Below, piece by piece: positions 9,967-19,844 of a DNA stretch of 64,000 nt (its first letter is position 1; each line of letters begins with the position of its first letter). A program made the position numbers and the translations under genes. Under the pieces are notes generated by a model. It was given only the letters and a program-made list of their open reading frames with translations, searched no databases and was not told the origin of the DNA. This DNA is from JAAURB01 sp049647265 (GTDB lineage Bacteria; Cyanobacteriota; Cyanobacteriia; Cyanobacteriales; Microcoleaceae): NCBI GenBank assembly GCA_049647265.1, contig JBARXJ010000047.1, forward strand, positions 56,772 to 120,771, read 5' to 3'.

Positions 9967-10554
9967 GTGTCAGAGACTCTGCTAGTTGCTGGTGTGGATG
10001 AAGTGGGACGGGGAGCATTATTTGGCCCTGTAGTAGCTGCGGCTGTGATCTTACCTCCAACCGCAGTTACTTCCCTCAAACAGTTGGGTGTGAGGGATAG
10101 TAAGCGCCTTAGTCCCAAAAAACGGATCGATTTATCTCAGCAAATTCGGACAATGGCAATTGATTGTCAAGTGGGTTTAGCATCAGTTCGAGAAATTGAT
10201 CGACTTAATATTTTACAAGCGACATTGCTGGCAATGAGACGCTCTATTTTGCGCTTAAATCCTCAACCGCAACTTTGTTTAATTGATGGTAATCAAAGCA
10301 TTCCAAATCTATTGATTCAGCAGCAAACCATTGTAAAAGGCGATCAAACTTCAATTGCGATCGCCTCAGCCAGTATTATTGCTAAAGTCTGGCGAGATCA
10401 ACTGATTATTCGTTTAGCGCGGAAATATCCAGAATATGACTTAATTCAAAATAAGGGATATGGCACTAAAAAACACCGAGATGCTTTACAGATTTATGGT
10501 GCATCCCCTCAACATCGATTATCGTTTCGTCCTTGTCAAGTTTTAAAATTGTAA
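9967..10554 (+). CDS. rnhB: Ribonuclease HII
   Basis: This 195-aa enzyme removes ribonucleotides from DNA and RNA/DNA hybrids. The catalytic DEVGRG motif is at the N-terminus (AGVDEVGRGALFGPVVAA). A further acidic residue lies in LIDGNQ, and ASIIAKVWRD supplies the last conserved Asp. The start is GTG, 9 bp after the rne stop, and an rne-rnhB pair is common in cyanobacteria. Length and motifs are normal for type 2 RNase H. Confidence 0.96.
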   Translation: MSETLLVAGVDEVGRGALFGPVVAAAVILPPTAVTSLKQLGVRDSKRLSPKKRIDLSQQIRTMAIDCQVGLASVREIDRLNILQATLLAMRRSILRLNPQPQLCLIDGNQSIPNLLIQQQTIVKGDQTSIAIASASIIAKVWRDQLIIRLARKYPEYDLIQNKGYGTKKHRDALQIYGASPQHRLSFRPCQVLKL

Positions 10555-10772
10555 AATAGATTAAAAACATTTAATTTAAAGGAAAATCTTGAATAGTCAT
10601 TGCTGACTTGCCTTTAGTGATTCATCCCTGATTAATTTTTCATCTCTGGCGATAGTCATGATCAGCATATTTTTAGAATATTATGAAGACTCAATTACTC
10701 ATGGTTTGACTGTTACAACACTGTGAAAAGTAACGTGATTTTAAAATGACTTTTTTAAAGGATAATTTTGAT

Positions 10773-11345
10773 ATGAATAATACTTTAACCTTGAAATTAA
10801 ATTCTGTTCAACTCACCGATGAACAGTTTTATCAACTTTGTCAAAATAATGAAACTTTACAGTTTGAACGAAGCGCCGAAGGAGATTTAATTATTATGCC
10901 ACCTGTTGGAGGAGAAAGCGGAAACCGAGAAGCTAATTTAATTGCTGATTTAGGCATTTGGAATCGCCAAACGAATTTAGGCTATACGTTTAGTTCTTCT
11001 ACAATCTTTAAGTTACCCAATGGCGCAAATCGTTCGCCAGATGCCGCTTGGATTCAGCGAGAACGTTGGGAAGCTTTGACGGCAGAAGAAAGGCGTAAAT
11101 TTTCTCCAATTGTACCCGATTTCGTGATAGAGTTACGTTCTCCAACAGATAGTCTAAAAAGCTTACAATCTAAGATGGAAGAATATATTTCAGTGGGTGT
11201 GAAATTAGGGTGGTTGATCAATCCTCAACAGCAGCAAGTTGAAATTTATCGCCCCAAAACTGAAGTGGAAATCAGAAATTTACCCACAGAATTATTAGGC
11301 GAAAGTGTTTTGCCGGGATTTACTTTGAATTTATCTTGCTATTAA
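10773..11345 (+). CDS. Uma2-family (DUF820) putative endonuclease
   Basis: The protein is about 190 aa with the Uma2/DUF820 fold, a PD-(D/E)xK nuclease-like family greatly expanded in cyanobacteria. Family landmarks are MPPVGGESGNREANLIADL, the core ANRSPDAAWI and the strand VPDFVIELRSPTDSL, whose acidic residues form the presumed metal site. I prefer ATG 10773 because AAAGGA precedes it by 10 bp; an ATG at 10746 has no Shine-Dalgarno sequence. Biological function is unknown for most members, although transposon or defence links are often proposed. It stands alone. Confidence 0.85.
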   Translation: MNNTLTLKLNSVQLTDEQFYQLCQNNETLQFERSAEGDLIIMPPVGGESGNREANLIADLGIWNRQTNLGYTFSSSTIFKLPNGANRSPDAAWIQRERWEALTAEERRKFSPIVPDFVIELRSPTDSLKSLQSKMEEYISVGVKLGWLINPQQQQVEIYRPKTEVEIRNLPTELLGESVLPGFTLNLSCY

Positions 11346-11362
11346 AAATAGAAGATCTCTAT

Positions 11363-11941
11363 TTAAATTGATTCTGGTAAAACAGTCTCTGAATTTGTTA
11401 GAATATCCTCTGTTTGTTCTACCGCCCAGCGACGATAGTCAACTAACAAGTTATGCATTAATCGTTGTTTAACACTGACTAAAACACTTTTTAATAAACC
11501 ATTCCCAGTGGTCTCTAAAATCGGCGTAGGGGTGAGTTGTAAGGGGGGTGGGAGTTCAACTTTAACCTCTAAATCTGCTATTCCTTTGAGGTGAGGAATT
11601 CCTTCTATTTCACAAGGAGATAAACGTCCAAATAAATTTAAAGCAAATCGTTCATTGATGTATTCTACGCCTCGAATTTCGCACCCTATAGATTTTAGCC
11701 TTAATGTACCGTCTGAAAGTGTCCAAACTCGTAAATCAACGGTCGGCTGAATGGTGAGCATCATAAATGAAAGCGGACGCATTTTTAAACGAAAGCAGTC
11801 CTGACTCAATTGTTCTAAGCGGGTGGGGTCAACTAAGGCAGTCACTAACCGCTTGGGTTGACGCAGATAGTGCTGAATTGGAATCTGTTGCTCAGGGACT
11901 GCTAGTTTAACAGATTGAGAGGCTAAAAATCGAACTTGCAT
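11363..11941 (-). CDS. DUF1997 domain protein
   Basis: This 192-aa protein matches the DUF1997 family, found in cyanobacteria and plant plastids. Visible features are the N-terminal MQVRFLASQSVKLAVPEQ, a central FRLKMRPLSFMMLTIQP block and the C-terminal LVDYRRWA. There is no signal peptide or membrane segment. It is convergent with the Uma2 gene, 17 bp away. The family has no established biochemical function, so I assign none. Confidence 0.8.
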   Translation of the reverse strand: MQVRFLASQSVKLAVPEQQIPIQHYLRQPKRLVTALVDPTRLEQLSQDCFRLKMRPLSFMMLTIQPTVDLRVWTLSDGTLRLKSIGCEIRGVEYINERFALNLFGRLSPCEIEGIPHLKGIADLEVKVELPPPLQLTPTPILETTGNGLLKSVLVSVKQRLMHNLLVDYRRWAVEQTEDILTNSETVLPESI

Positions 11942-12345
11942 TAATTTAAAATTTACTCTTCTATACTAATTTTAATAAAAATTAAATATTATTACCGCGA
12001 TCCGAATCAAATTGGGGATAACTTAGGTTAGAAAGCCAAGTAGACTTAGCCTTTAATCATATCGGTAATCTTGATTGAAGAGATGTAAAGATTTATGTCT
12101 AAATGAATTATTTGTTAATATTCTCTCAAGTTAAATAGCAGAGTCTTAACCTAAGCCAGCATATTAGCTTGTGCTTACACGTATTACCTCTCTCCTCAGG
12201 ATAAGATTGTCAGTAAGATCATCTCTCAAAAAAACGAGTCACTCAACTCACCGCAGAACGCATCTAATCACCTTCAGCTTCAACCGAGTTTTCCAACTAT
12301 CGCCATTGACTCAAATTATCTTGAAAACATCCCAAATCATTAAAT
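11942..12345. other. Intergenic region between DUF1997 gene and pheA
   Basis: About 400 bp hold the divergent promoters of the DUF1997 gene (-) and pheA (+). The open frame at 12171-12404 runs into pheA in another frame and has no family match, so it is not called. I see no RNA gene or strong terminator. Confidence 0.5.
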
Positions 12346-13194
12346 ATGCCTTTACTTCAATCCCCAACAATTGCCTATTTAGGGCCGGCTGGTACTTATT
12401 CTGAGGCAGCGGCTGAAACTTATGCTCACCAAAGTTATCCTCATAGCGATCAAATTCAACTCTGTCCTTATCCGAGTATTTTTCAAACGTTACAAGCCGT
12501 TGCCCGAGGTGAGGTTGACATTGGTGTGGTTCCGGTGGAAAATTCAATTCAAGGTAGCGTTACCATGACCTTAGACGCATTGTGGCAACTCGCAGGGCTG
12601 CAAATTCAACAGGCTTTAGTATTACCCATTGCCCATGTGTTTATCTCTCAGGCAAAACAGCTTACACAGATTAAAACGGTTTATTCTCATCCCCAAGCCT
12701 TAGCGCAATGTCAGCAATGGCTAGAACATCATCTCAGTCACATTCAATTAATTCCGACCAATTCCACCACAGAAGCATTACAACATTTAGCCACAGAAAC
12801 CACAGCCGGTGCAATTTCTTCAGAGCGCGCTGCCAAGCTTTATCAACTCCCAGTCTTAGCCGATGGAATTAGTGATTATCCTGAAAATTGTACTCGATTT
12901 TGGGTGGTGAGTTTACGTCCTTCTCCGGGAGGAAATCACACTTCTTTAGGCTTTAGTGTACCGGCAAATATTCCGGGTACTTTAGTGAAGCCCTTACAGA
13001 TTTTTGCCACTCGAAATATTAATCTAAGTCGGATTGAATCACGGCCGACAAAACGTTCTTTAGGAGATTATGTATTTTTTGTTGATATTGAAGCAAATAC
13101 AACTGCTCCCTCTGTTCAATCTGCCCTAGTAGAACTGAAATCTCATACTGAAACCATCAAAGTTTTTGGTAGTTATAATATTATCTCTTCTTAA
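12346..13194 (+). CDS. pheA: Prephenate dehydratase
   Basis: This 282-aa monofunctional enzyme converts prephenate to phenylpyruvate in phenylalanine synthesis. The PDT domain starts with IAYLGPAGTYSEAAA and carries VPVENSIQGSV. The catalytic TRF triplet lies in ENCTRFWVV. A C-terminal ACT domain follows (TSLGFSVPANIPGTL), with the ESRP motif linked to phenylalanine feedback inhibition in this family. There is no chorismate mutase domain. The ATG start gives a normal N-terminus. Confidence 0.96.
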   Translation: MPLLQSPTIAYLGPAGTYSEAAAETYAHQSYPHSDQIQLCPYPSIFQTLQAVARGEVDIGVVPVENSIQGSVTMTLDALWQLAGLQIQQALVLPIAHVFISQAKQLTQIKTVYSHPQALAQCQQWLEHHLSHIQLIPTNSTTEALQHLATETTAGAISSERAAKLYQLPVLADGISDYPENCTRFWVVSLRPSPGGNHTSLGFSVPANIPGTLVKPLQIFATRNINLSRIESRPTKRSLGDYVFFVDIEANTTAPSVQSALVELKSHTETIKVFGSYNIISS

Positions 13195-13207
13195 AATTTT
13201 CAATGTA

Positions 13208-13230
13208 GAGACGTTTTGTTAGAACGTCTC
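13208..13230. repeat. Short palindrome between convergent pheA and Lon-N genes
   Basis: GAGACGTT (13208-13215) and AACGTCTC (13223-13230) are perfect 8-bp arms around a 7-nt loop. The GTAGAGACGTT...AACGTCTC type is a common dispersed cyanobacterial repeat. Its place between two converging genes suggests it may end transcription both ways, although there is no strong U-tract. Confidence 0.6.
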
Positions 13231-13251
13231 CCCACAGCCTAACAATTCATT

Positions 13252-13899
13252 TTAAGGAGAATTTAGAGTATCTTTCAACACCGTTCGAGCCGCTAAATGG
13301 TTCCGAGTAGACGTTAAAATTTCAGCCTCTCTTTCTAAGCGAACGGCTGTATCCTGTAACTCTAGTAAGCTTTGTTGCTCTGATGCGACACCGTAAAGAT
13401 TACTCGCAACCCAGTAGGATAGTTCTGTTGGTAAGCTTGGAATATCTTCGGGTAGTTCAATCTGTTGATCCATTAATTTACTGGATAAACGCACCACATC
13501 CCGTAATAAACGCTCAACATCAGAAGCCAAAGGTTTTAAATCTTTGGTTGAGGGAACATCCTCAATCCATTCGACCAATCCAACCAGGTAAGGTTTTTCT
13601 CGTACTGCTTCTAACACACGGAAGCGTTGCTGGCCAAGAGTCAGAACATCCATACAATCATCTGACAATCGTTTATACTGAACAATCTCAGCACAGCAAC
13701 CGACGGAAGCCACCTTACCTTGATTGGGATCAACCATCAACACCCCAAAGCGGCGATCGCTTTCGAGGATGGTATTCATCATGATCCGATAACGAAACTC
13801 GAAAATATGCAACGGAAGAGGTCGGCCAGGAAATAAAACCACTTCCGGGAGTGGAAACAGGGGAAGTTCTCGAACAGCAATAGAGGAAGATGATGACAT
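13252..13899 (-). CDS. Lon N-terminal (LON substrate-binding) domain protein
   Basis: This 215-aa protein consists of a stand-alone Lon N-terminal domain. The start of the domain is RELPLFPLPEVVLFPGRPLPL, shown here as RELPLFPLPEVVLFPG, and FRYRIMMNTIL and FGVLMVD follow. There is no AAA+ or Ser/Lys protease domain, so it is not a Lon protease. Such short proteins are widespread in cyanobacteria, where they are guessed to bind or present substrates. It lies downstream of the str cluster on the same strand, 167 bp past rpsJ, and could be read from it. Confidence 0.88.
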   Translation of the reverse strand: MSSSSSIAVRELPLFPLPEVVLFPGRPLPLHIFEFRYRIMMNTILESDRRFGVLMVDPNQGKVASVGCCAEIVQYKRLSDDCMDVLTLGQQRFRVLEAVREKPYLVGLVEWIEDVPSTKDLKPLASDVERLLRDVVRLSSKLMDQQIELPEDIPSLPTELSYWVASNLYGVASEQQSLLELQDTAVRLEREAEILTSTRNHLAARTVLKDTLNSP

Positions 13900-14066
13900 T
13901 GTCCCTTTGTAAGGTATGCGCTTCTTCCTTTACTTTAGCGGATTTCTTCACCTGTGTTTTGTATTGATCCCTGAGGAAATCGTGACGATCGCAACGCCGC
14001 AATTATTGTAACTGCCTTGTATTGTTTTAGACCCGTTGCCTGTGAGGCGTTGCGGTTGCCGACGAA

Positions 14067-14384
14067 TTAAAGTTTAACTTCAATATCTACCCCTGCCGGG
14101 AGATCTAATTTCATCAATGCATCAATGGTCTTAGAAGAGGGTTGATAGATATCAATAATGCGGCGATGAGTCCGGGTTTCAAAGTGTTCGCGAGAGTCCT
14201 TATCAACGTGGGGAGAACGCAATACACAATAGATACGTCGTTTTGTGGGTAAGGGAATCGGGCCAATAGCGGTTGCTCCGGTACGGTTAGCCGTATCCAC
14301 AATTTTTTCGCAAGAAGTATCGAGTAAACGGCGGTCAAAAGCCTTGAGACGAATGCGGATTTTTTGCTGTTGAATCGTTGCCAT
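14067..14384 (-). CDS. rpsJ: 30S ribosomal protein S10
   Basis: This 105-aa S10 has the standard sequence blocks IRIRLKAFDRRLLDTS, GPIPLPTKRRIYCVLRSP and HVDKDSREHFETRTHRR. It is the last gene of the str cluster (rpsL-rpsG-fusA-tuf-rpsJ), as in many cyanobacteria. It lies 213 bp after tuf, a gap that contains a hairpin. S10 also works as NusE in transcription antitermination. Confidence 0.98.
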   Translation of the reverse strand: MATIQQQKIRIRLKAFDRRLLDTSCEKIVDTANRTGATAIGPIPLPTKRRIYCVLRSPHVDKDSREHFETRTHRRIIDIYQPSSKTIDALMKLDLPAGVDIEVKL

Positions 14385-14511
14385 GGGAGATTAATAGTTT
14401 AATTTTCTAGGTTCAGATAGTCGTGTAATCAGGGGTAAGTTTCGTTAGAATCACAAGCCCGCGATCGCACTGAAACTCACCCGTGAGCACAGAGAAATCT
14501 ACAAAGGAACA

Positions 14512-14547
14512 GGGTAGAAAACATTATTATTGACTAATGTTCTACCC
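14512..14547 (-). terminator. Hairpin between tuf and rpsJ
   Basis: GGGTAGAA..CATTA (14512-14526) pairs with TAATGTTCTACCC (14535-14547), giving a 13-bp stem with a small bulge. On the minus strand it follows tuf by about 50 bp but has only a weak U-rich tail. It may partly terminate transcription and so make tuf more abundant than rpsJ. Confidence 0.45.
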
Positions 14548-14597
14548 TTATCCCTCGGTTGTAAATGAGTTGCTCTCAACTCAGTTTTGTGGTTGTC

Positions 14598-15827
14598 CTA
14601 CTTCACAATTTTAGCGACAACACCCGCACCAATAGTACGGCCACCTTCGCGAATTGCAAAGCGCATTCCTTGCTCAATCGCAATCGATTTCACCAGACTA
14701 ACCTTCATTTTAATCCGGTCACCGGGCATTACCATTTCTACGCTGCTGCCATCATCAGCGGTGTAGCTGTCAATGGTTCCAGTTACATCAGTGGTTCGGA
14801 CATAGAACTGAGGACGATATCCAGAAAAGAAAGGAGTATGGCGGCCACCTTCTTCTTTTTTGAGGATATAAACTTCACCTTCAAATTCGGTATGAGGCGT
14901 AATTGAACCGGGTTTAGCAATCACCATTCCCCGCTCAATATCCTCCTTTTGAACCCCCCGCAGCAGTAAACCGACATTGTCCCCTGCTTGTCCTTCGTCT
15001 AGCTGCTTCTGGAACATTTCTACCCCAGTTACAGTCTTCTTTATGGTCGGTCTTATACCAACCAAATCAACGTCTTCACCGACTTTTACCTTACCCCGTT
15101 CAATCCGGCCCGTTGCTACGGTTCCGCGACCGGTGATAGAGAACACATCTTCTACCGCCATTAGGAAAGGCTTGTCCACTTCCCGTTCTGGAGTCGGGAT
15201 ATAAGAATCAACATTCTCCATCAGTTCATGGATTTTATCAACCCACTCATCTTCACCCTTTTGGGTACTGGGAGCACTGGTCATCTTTTCAACAGCCTTT
15301 AGCGCCGAACCAGCGACAATGGGAATGTCATCTCCTGGAAAATCATAGTCACTTAAGAGTTCCCGCACTTCGAGTTCAACCAACTCTAATAATTCTTCGT
15401 CGTCAACTTGGTCTTTCTTGTTCAAAAAGACCACTAGGCTAGGAACCCCAACCTGCTTAGCCAGAAGAATATGTTCCCGAGTCTGAGGCATGGGGCCGTC
15501 AGCGGCAGACACAACTAGAATGCCCCCATCCATTTGAGCGGCTCCGGTGATCATGTTTTTCACATAATCTGCGTGTCCGGGGCAATCGACGTGAGCATAG
15601 TGACGTTCAGCAGTCTCATACTCGACGTGAGCCGTGTTGATTGTAATCCCCCGAGCTTTTTCTTCAGGCGCTGCGTCAATATCTGCGTAATTTCGAGCTT
15701 TTGCTGTACCCAGGGCTGCGAGAGTCAGGGTAATAGCGGCCGTCAGAGTGGTTTTGCCGTGGTCAACGTGACCAATTGTACCGATATTAACGTGAGGTTT
15801 TGTCCGTTCAAATTTTGCGCGTGCCAT
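14598..15827 (-). CDS. tuf: Translation elongation factor Tu
   Basis: This 409-aa GTPase delivers aminoacyl-tRNA to the ribosome. The P-loop GHVDHGKTT, the G3 motif DCPGHADYV and the G4 motif NKKDQVDD are intact, and domains 2 and 3 follow. Length is normal for cyanobacterial EF-Tu, which is slightly longer than E. coli's. It lies 140 bp downstream of fusA in the str operon. Confidence 0.99.
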   Translation of the reverse strand: MARAKFERTKPHVNIGTIGHVDHGKTTLTAAITLTLAALGTAKARNYADIDAAPEEKARGITINTAHVEYETAERHYAHVDCPGHADYVKNMITGAAQMDGGILVVSAADGPMPQTREHILLAKQVGVPSLVVFLNKKDQVDDEELLELVELEVRELLSDYDFPGDDIPIVAGSALKAVEKMTSAPSTQKGEDEWVDKIHELMENVDSYIPTPEREVDKPFLMAVEDVFSITGRGTVATGRIERGKVKVGEDVDLVGIRPTIKKTVTGVEMFQKQLDEGQAGDNVGLLLRGVQKEDIERGMVIAKPGSITPHTEFEGEVYILKKEEGGRHTPFFSGYRPQFYVRTTDVTGTIDSYTADDGSSVEMVMPGDRIKMKVSLVKSIAIEQGMRFAIREGGRTIGAGVVAKIVK

Positions 15828-15967
15828 ATTCTACTTGATTGGTGGATGTTAGATATTGAATAATGAGTGTTAGACTTGGAACCATCAGTGAACCCGAGAG
15901 ACACCGAGAGATAACTGAAAGCTGTTTAATATTCTATCTTTCCTTTGCCCTCTACGTCTCTAGTTTT

Positions 15968-18055
15968 TCACCATGAGCGGCCTTGACTTCTAGCAATAAT
16001 GGTCTCAGCCACACTACGAGGAACCTCCTCATAACTGTTGAATTCCATTGAAAATATACCTCGCCCTTGAGTTTTAGAGCGAATATCAGTAGCATAGCCA
16101 AACATCTCTGCCAAAGGAACTTTGGCGATGACTTTAGCTAAACCTTGGGTTTGATCGCTTTCTTGACCTTCAATTTGACCCCGACGGGAATTAAGATCGC
16201 CTATCACATTACCCAGAAACTCTTCAGGAACTTCGACTTCCACTTTCATTGTCGGCTCAAGCAATACAGGAGAAGCTTTGCTTACACCCTCTTTAATTGC
16301 CATTGAACCTGCAATTTTGAAAGCCATTTCAGAAGAGTCTACATCATGATAGGAGCCATCAACTAAAGTGGCTTTGACATCAATCAGGGGATATCCGGCA
16401 ATGACACCCGACTCGCAGGCTTCTCTCATCCCTTCGGCTGCGGGGTTAATGTATTCTCTCGGTACGGTTCCCCCCACAATTTTAGAAATAAATTCAAAGC
16501 CACTGCCGGCTTCACCGGGTTCTAGTTCGATCACCACGTGACCATATTGACCTTTACCCCCACTCTGACGGATGAATTTTCCTTCAGCGTTGGTGGCTTT
16601 AAGGATAGTTTCTCGGTAAGCGACTTGGGGAGCCCCAATATTAGCCTCTACCTTGAATTCCCGCAACATTCGGTCTACCAGAATTTCCAGGTGTAATTCA
16701 CCCATCCCAGCAATGACGGTCTGATTGGTTTCTGGATCAATCGAGACTCGGAAAGTTGGATCTTCCTCAGACAAAGATTGTAAAGCCTTAGACAGCTTTT
16801 CCATATCTTGTTTAGTCTTCGGTTCAACTGCCACAGAAATCACCGGTTCAGGAATGAAAAGTGACTCTAAGATAATCGGATCATCCTCATCACAGAGAGT
16901 ATCCCCGGTTAAAGTATCTTTTAATCCTAAAGCCGCTCCTAAATCTCCAGCCCGTAGTTCATCAACCTCAATGCGATCGTCGGCTTTGAGAACAATCAGA
17001 CGGGAGAGCCGTTCCTTCTTATCTTTGGTTGAGTTCAGCACATAACTGCCTTTCTTCAAGATCCCAGAATAGACTCGGATGAAAGTCAGACGGCCAAATG
17101 GGTCAGCCATCACTTTAAACGCTAATGCCGAAAGTGGCGCTTCATCATCTGCCGGACGGGCTTGTTCTGTTCCATCCGGAACAATACCTCTAATCGCAGG
17201 AACTTCTGGAGGAGCGGGTAGATAGTCTACCACAGCGTCTAACAGCAGTTGAACACCTCTATTTTTAAAGGCCGATCCACACAACATCGGAACAATCGTA
17301 CCGTTAATTGTTCCTTGACGCAGTGCCTGACAAATTTCTGCTTCGCTCAGATCAATCCCCTCGAGGTATTTCTCTGTTAAAGCATCATCTGTTTCAGCAA
17401 CTGATTCGATGAGTTTTAACCGATATTCCTCAACCAGATCCTGAACTTCTGCTGGAATTTCATCTGATTCTTGAATGTCTGTTCCTAGATCATTGGTGTA
17501 GAGATAGGTTTTCATTCTCACCAAGTCTACAATTCCCCGGAAGTTACTTTCGCTACCAATAGGAACTTGAATGGGAACAGCATTTGCATTGAGGCGATCG
17601 CGAACTTGTTGATAAACTTTAAAAAAGTTTGCCCCAGTGCGATCCATTTTATTGACAAAAGCAATCCGAGGCACATGATAGCGTTCTGCTTGCCGCCAAA
17701 CGGTTTCTGATTGCGGTTGTACCCCACCCACGGAGCAAAACACAGCAATTACACCATCTAGGACTCGCATGGAACGTTCGACTTCTATCGTGAAGTCCAC
17801 GTGTCCTGGCGTGTCAATAATATTAATGCGATGATCTTGCCAGTTTGTACTAATGGCGGCAGCCGTGATGGTAATTCCACGCTCCCGCTCTTGAGCCATC
17901 CAGTCCGTCACCGCAGTTCCTTCATGGACTTCGCCCATTCTATGAACGATCCCTGAATAGAACAGAATTCGTTCAGTTGTCGTGGTTTTGCCGGCATCAA
18001 TATGGGCAGCAATACCAATGTTTCTTATTCTCTCAAGCGGGATGGTACGTGCCAC
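15968..18055 (-). CDS. fusA: Translation elongation factor G
   Basis: This 695-aa translocase GTPase has AHIDAGKTTTTER (G1), DTPGHVDF (G3) and NKMDRTGA (G4), followed by domains II-V. The start is GTG at 18055, fixed by an excellent Shine-Dalgarno sequence just upstream (18060-18068). It sits 67 bp after rpsG in the str cluster. Confidence 0.99.
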   Translation of the reverse strand: MARTIPLERIRNIGIAAHIDAGKTTTTERILFYSGIVHRMGEVHEGTAVTDWMAQERERGITITAAAISTNWQDHRINIIDTPGHVDFTIEVERSMRVLDGVIAVFCSVGGVQPQSETVWRQAERYHVPRIAFVNKMDRTGANFFKVYQQVRDRLNANAVPIQVPIGSESNFRGIVDLVRMKTYLYTNDLGTDIQESDEIPAEVQDLVEEYRLKLIESVAETDDALTEKYLEGIDLSEAEICQALRQGTINGTIVPMLCGSAFKNRGVQLLLDAVVDYLPAPPEVPAIRGIVPDGTEQARPADDEAPLSALAFKVMADPFGRLTFIRVYSGILKKGSYVLNSTKDKKERLSRLIVLKADDRIEVDELRAGDLGAALGLKDTLTGDTLCDEDDPIILESLFIPEPVISVAVEPKTKQDMEKLSKALQSLSEEDPTFRVSIDPETNQTVIAGMGELHLEILVDRMLREFKVEANIGAPQVAYRETILKATNAEGKFIRQSGGKGQYGHVVIELEPGEAGSGFEFISKIVGGTVPREYINPAAEGMREACESGVIAGYPLIDVKATLVDGSYHDVDSSEMAFKIAGSMAIKEGVSKASPVLLEPTMKVEVEVPEEFLGNVIGDLNSRRGQIEGQESDQTQGLAKVIAKVPLAEMFGYATDIRSKTQGRGIFSMEFNSYEEVPRSVAETIIARSQGRSW

Positions 18056-18059
18056 AGCG

Positions 18060-18068
18060 ACCTCCTTT
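18060..18068 (-). promoter_or_regulatory. Shine-Dalgarno sequence of fusA
   Basis: On the minus strand AAAGGAGGT lies 4 bases before the GTG start codon of fusA. This near-perfect anti-16S match decides the non-ATG start. Confidence 0.85.
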
Positions 18069-18122
18069 GTAAACCTTTATTAAGATTTTATCTGTTAGCC
18101 TAATGGACTGCTATCCCAGATT

Positions 18123-18593
18123 TTAATATCTATAATGGGCAAAAGCTTTGTTGGCCTCTGCCATTCGGTGGGTTTCTTCCCGTTTACGAACAGCGCTACC
18201 GGTTTCATTAGCTGCGTCCATCAGTTCATTTGCCAGTTTACCTGCCATTGTTCGCCCAGAGCGAGTCCGAGCCGCTCGAATGATCCAACGCAGTGCTAAG
18301 GTAATACCGCGTTCAGAACGCACTTCCATTGGAACTTGGTAAGTGGCTCCACCCACCCGGCGAGCCTTGACCTCGACCAAGGGAGTGGCGTTACGAACCG
18401 CTTTTTCAAACAGTTCTAGGGCTTCTGCCCCCATACGCTCTTCCATGGTCTTCAGCGCATCGTAGACGATCCGATCCGCTAAAGATTTCTTCCCACTTCT
18501 CATGATACGACGCACCATCATACTCACCAAACGGCTATTGTAGACCGGATCTGGTGGGACAGGACGTTTTTGAACAACCCGACGACGAGACAT
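18123..18593 (-). CDS. rpsG: 30S ribosomal protein S7
   Basis: This 156-aa S7 has the usual start MSRRRVVQKRPVPPDP, the block RIMRSGKKSLADRIVYDAL and GGATYQVPMEVRSERG. It binds the 3' major domain of 16S rRNA. It is the second gene of the str cluster, 135 bp after rpsL. Confidence 0.99.
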   Translation of the reverse strand: MSRRRVVQKRPVPPDPVYNSRLVSMMVRRIMRSGKKSLADRIVYDALKTMEERMGAEALELFEKAVRNATPLVEVKARRVGGATYQVPMEVRSERGITLALRWIIRAARTRSGRTMAGKLANELMDAANETGSAVRKREETHRMAEANKAFAHYRY

Positions 18594-18728
18594 AATTAAT
18601 CCTTACTTAACAGACAGTTTTAATCTATTTTAATTTGCCAGAGTTTTAAGCTCAGATTATTGCAGCATCAATAACCATTACTACTTTTTCTGACAATATT
18701 TTTTATCCTTAAACGAAAGATACAGCGT

Positions 18729-19103
18729 TTATTGCTTCGGACGTTTTGCACCGTATTTTGAACGGCTTTGACGACGATCTTTAACTCCGGCTGTATCTAA
18801 AGTTCCACGAATAATATGATATCGAACGCCCGGTAAATCTTTAACCCGACCGCCACGAATCATGACGACTGAGTGTTCCTGTAAGTTATGACCAATACCT
18901 GGGATGTACGCTGTCACTTCAAAGCCTGAGGTGAGTCGTACCCGTGCCACCTTACGCAGCGCTGAATTCGGTTTCTTGGGCGTTGTAGTGTACACTCTTG
19001 TACAAACACCTCGGCGCTGTGGGCAACTCTTAAGCGCTGGAGATTTTGTCTTTGTCTTTGTTTGTTCGCGTGCCGAACGAATGAGTTGCTGGATAGTGGG
19101 CAT
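18729..19103 (-). CDS. rpsL: 30S ribosomal protein S12
   Basis: This 124-aa S12 has MPTIQQLIRSAREQ at the N-terminus, PKKPNSALRKVARV in the centre and GVKDRRQSRSKYG near the end. PKKPNS is the wild-type form at the Lys associated with streptomycin sensitivity. It is the first gene of the str cluster. The 253 bp upstream should contain the operon promoter. Confidence 0.99.
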   Translation of the reverse strand: MPTIQQLIRSAREQTKTKTKSPALKSCPQRRGVCTRVYTTTPKKPNSALRKVARVRLTSGFEVTAYIPGIGHNLQEHSVVMIRGGRVKDLPGVRYHIIRGTLDTAGVKDRRQSRSKYGAKRPKQ

Positions 19104-19356
19104 GAGTTACGACATAATTTTCAAATTCAGCAGTTTTTTTTGCGGTGCGACCCTGCGACTTCTTCAGCCGATCGGGAACGCGATCGCTTTACAGATGGTA
19201 TCCCCATTGAAATATCCCTCCCCACAACCGGGGATAGGATTTCAGTCTAAATCTTGGAATTAGAGGTTGATACCCAAATTTTTATATTAAACGATGAATT
19301 TCATTTTGGCAAATTTTTCAATTATGCCATCGAATGACGCAATTGAGAAAGAGCGA

Positions 19357-19686
19357 TTATGGGTGAGTTGAGAAGGAGTGACCACAACTACAACTTTGAG
19401 TGGCTTGGGGATTATTAAAGCGAAAGCCTCCCCCCATTAAGTCTTCTGAGTAGTCAATATGTAACCCTTCTAAATAAACTAAACTTTTAGAATCAATCAC
19501 GACTTGTACCTCGTTGCAAGGATAGACTGTATCATCGGATTGAAGTTTTTCTTCAAAAGCCATGGTGTAAACCCATTGACAGCAGCCGCCTGAGTGAATT
19601 CCTAATCGAAAAAAGGCATCAGGGTGACTTTGCTGAGCTCGAAGCCGCATAATTTCTTTGGTGGCAATGGAACTAATCTGAATCAT
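19357..19686 (-). CDS. IscA/HesB-type iron-sulfur carrier protein
   Basis: This 109-aa A-type scaffold binds Fe or Fe-S for delivery to target enzymes. The three family cysteines are present at C35 (SGGCC), C99 and C101 (SCSCGHSF), the same spacing as E. coli IscA. An extra Cys follows at 36, giving GGCCQWVY instead of the usual GGCSGF. It sits upstream of the str cluster on the same strand. Which of the several cyanobacterial A-type paralogues this is cannot be told from sequence alone. Confidence 0.88.
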   Translation of the reverse strand: MIQISSIATKEIMRLRAQQSHPDAFFRLGIHSGGCCQWVYTMAFEEKLQSDDTVYPCNEVQVVIDSKSLVYLEGLHIDYSEDLMGGGFRFNNPQATQSCSCGHSFSTHP

Positions 19687-19844
19687 TGAGAGTCTGCTTG
19701 ATATAACCGAATAAAATCAAAATTTTAAACCACACCCTTCATTGTCTCATGAGTGGATGTGGTTGATAATAATTCGGCTTTTGCAAGCGTTCTCCAGTAC
19801 TCAAAACGTAACGGTTTTGAATATGGGGAAATCAAAAATTAATT

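Noticed and set aside
9684..10118. 144-codon minus-strand frame as a gene
   Set aside because: It is the antisense of the low-complexity rne tail and rnhB. The Ser/Arg runs mirror the acidic repeats.
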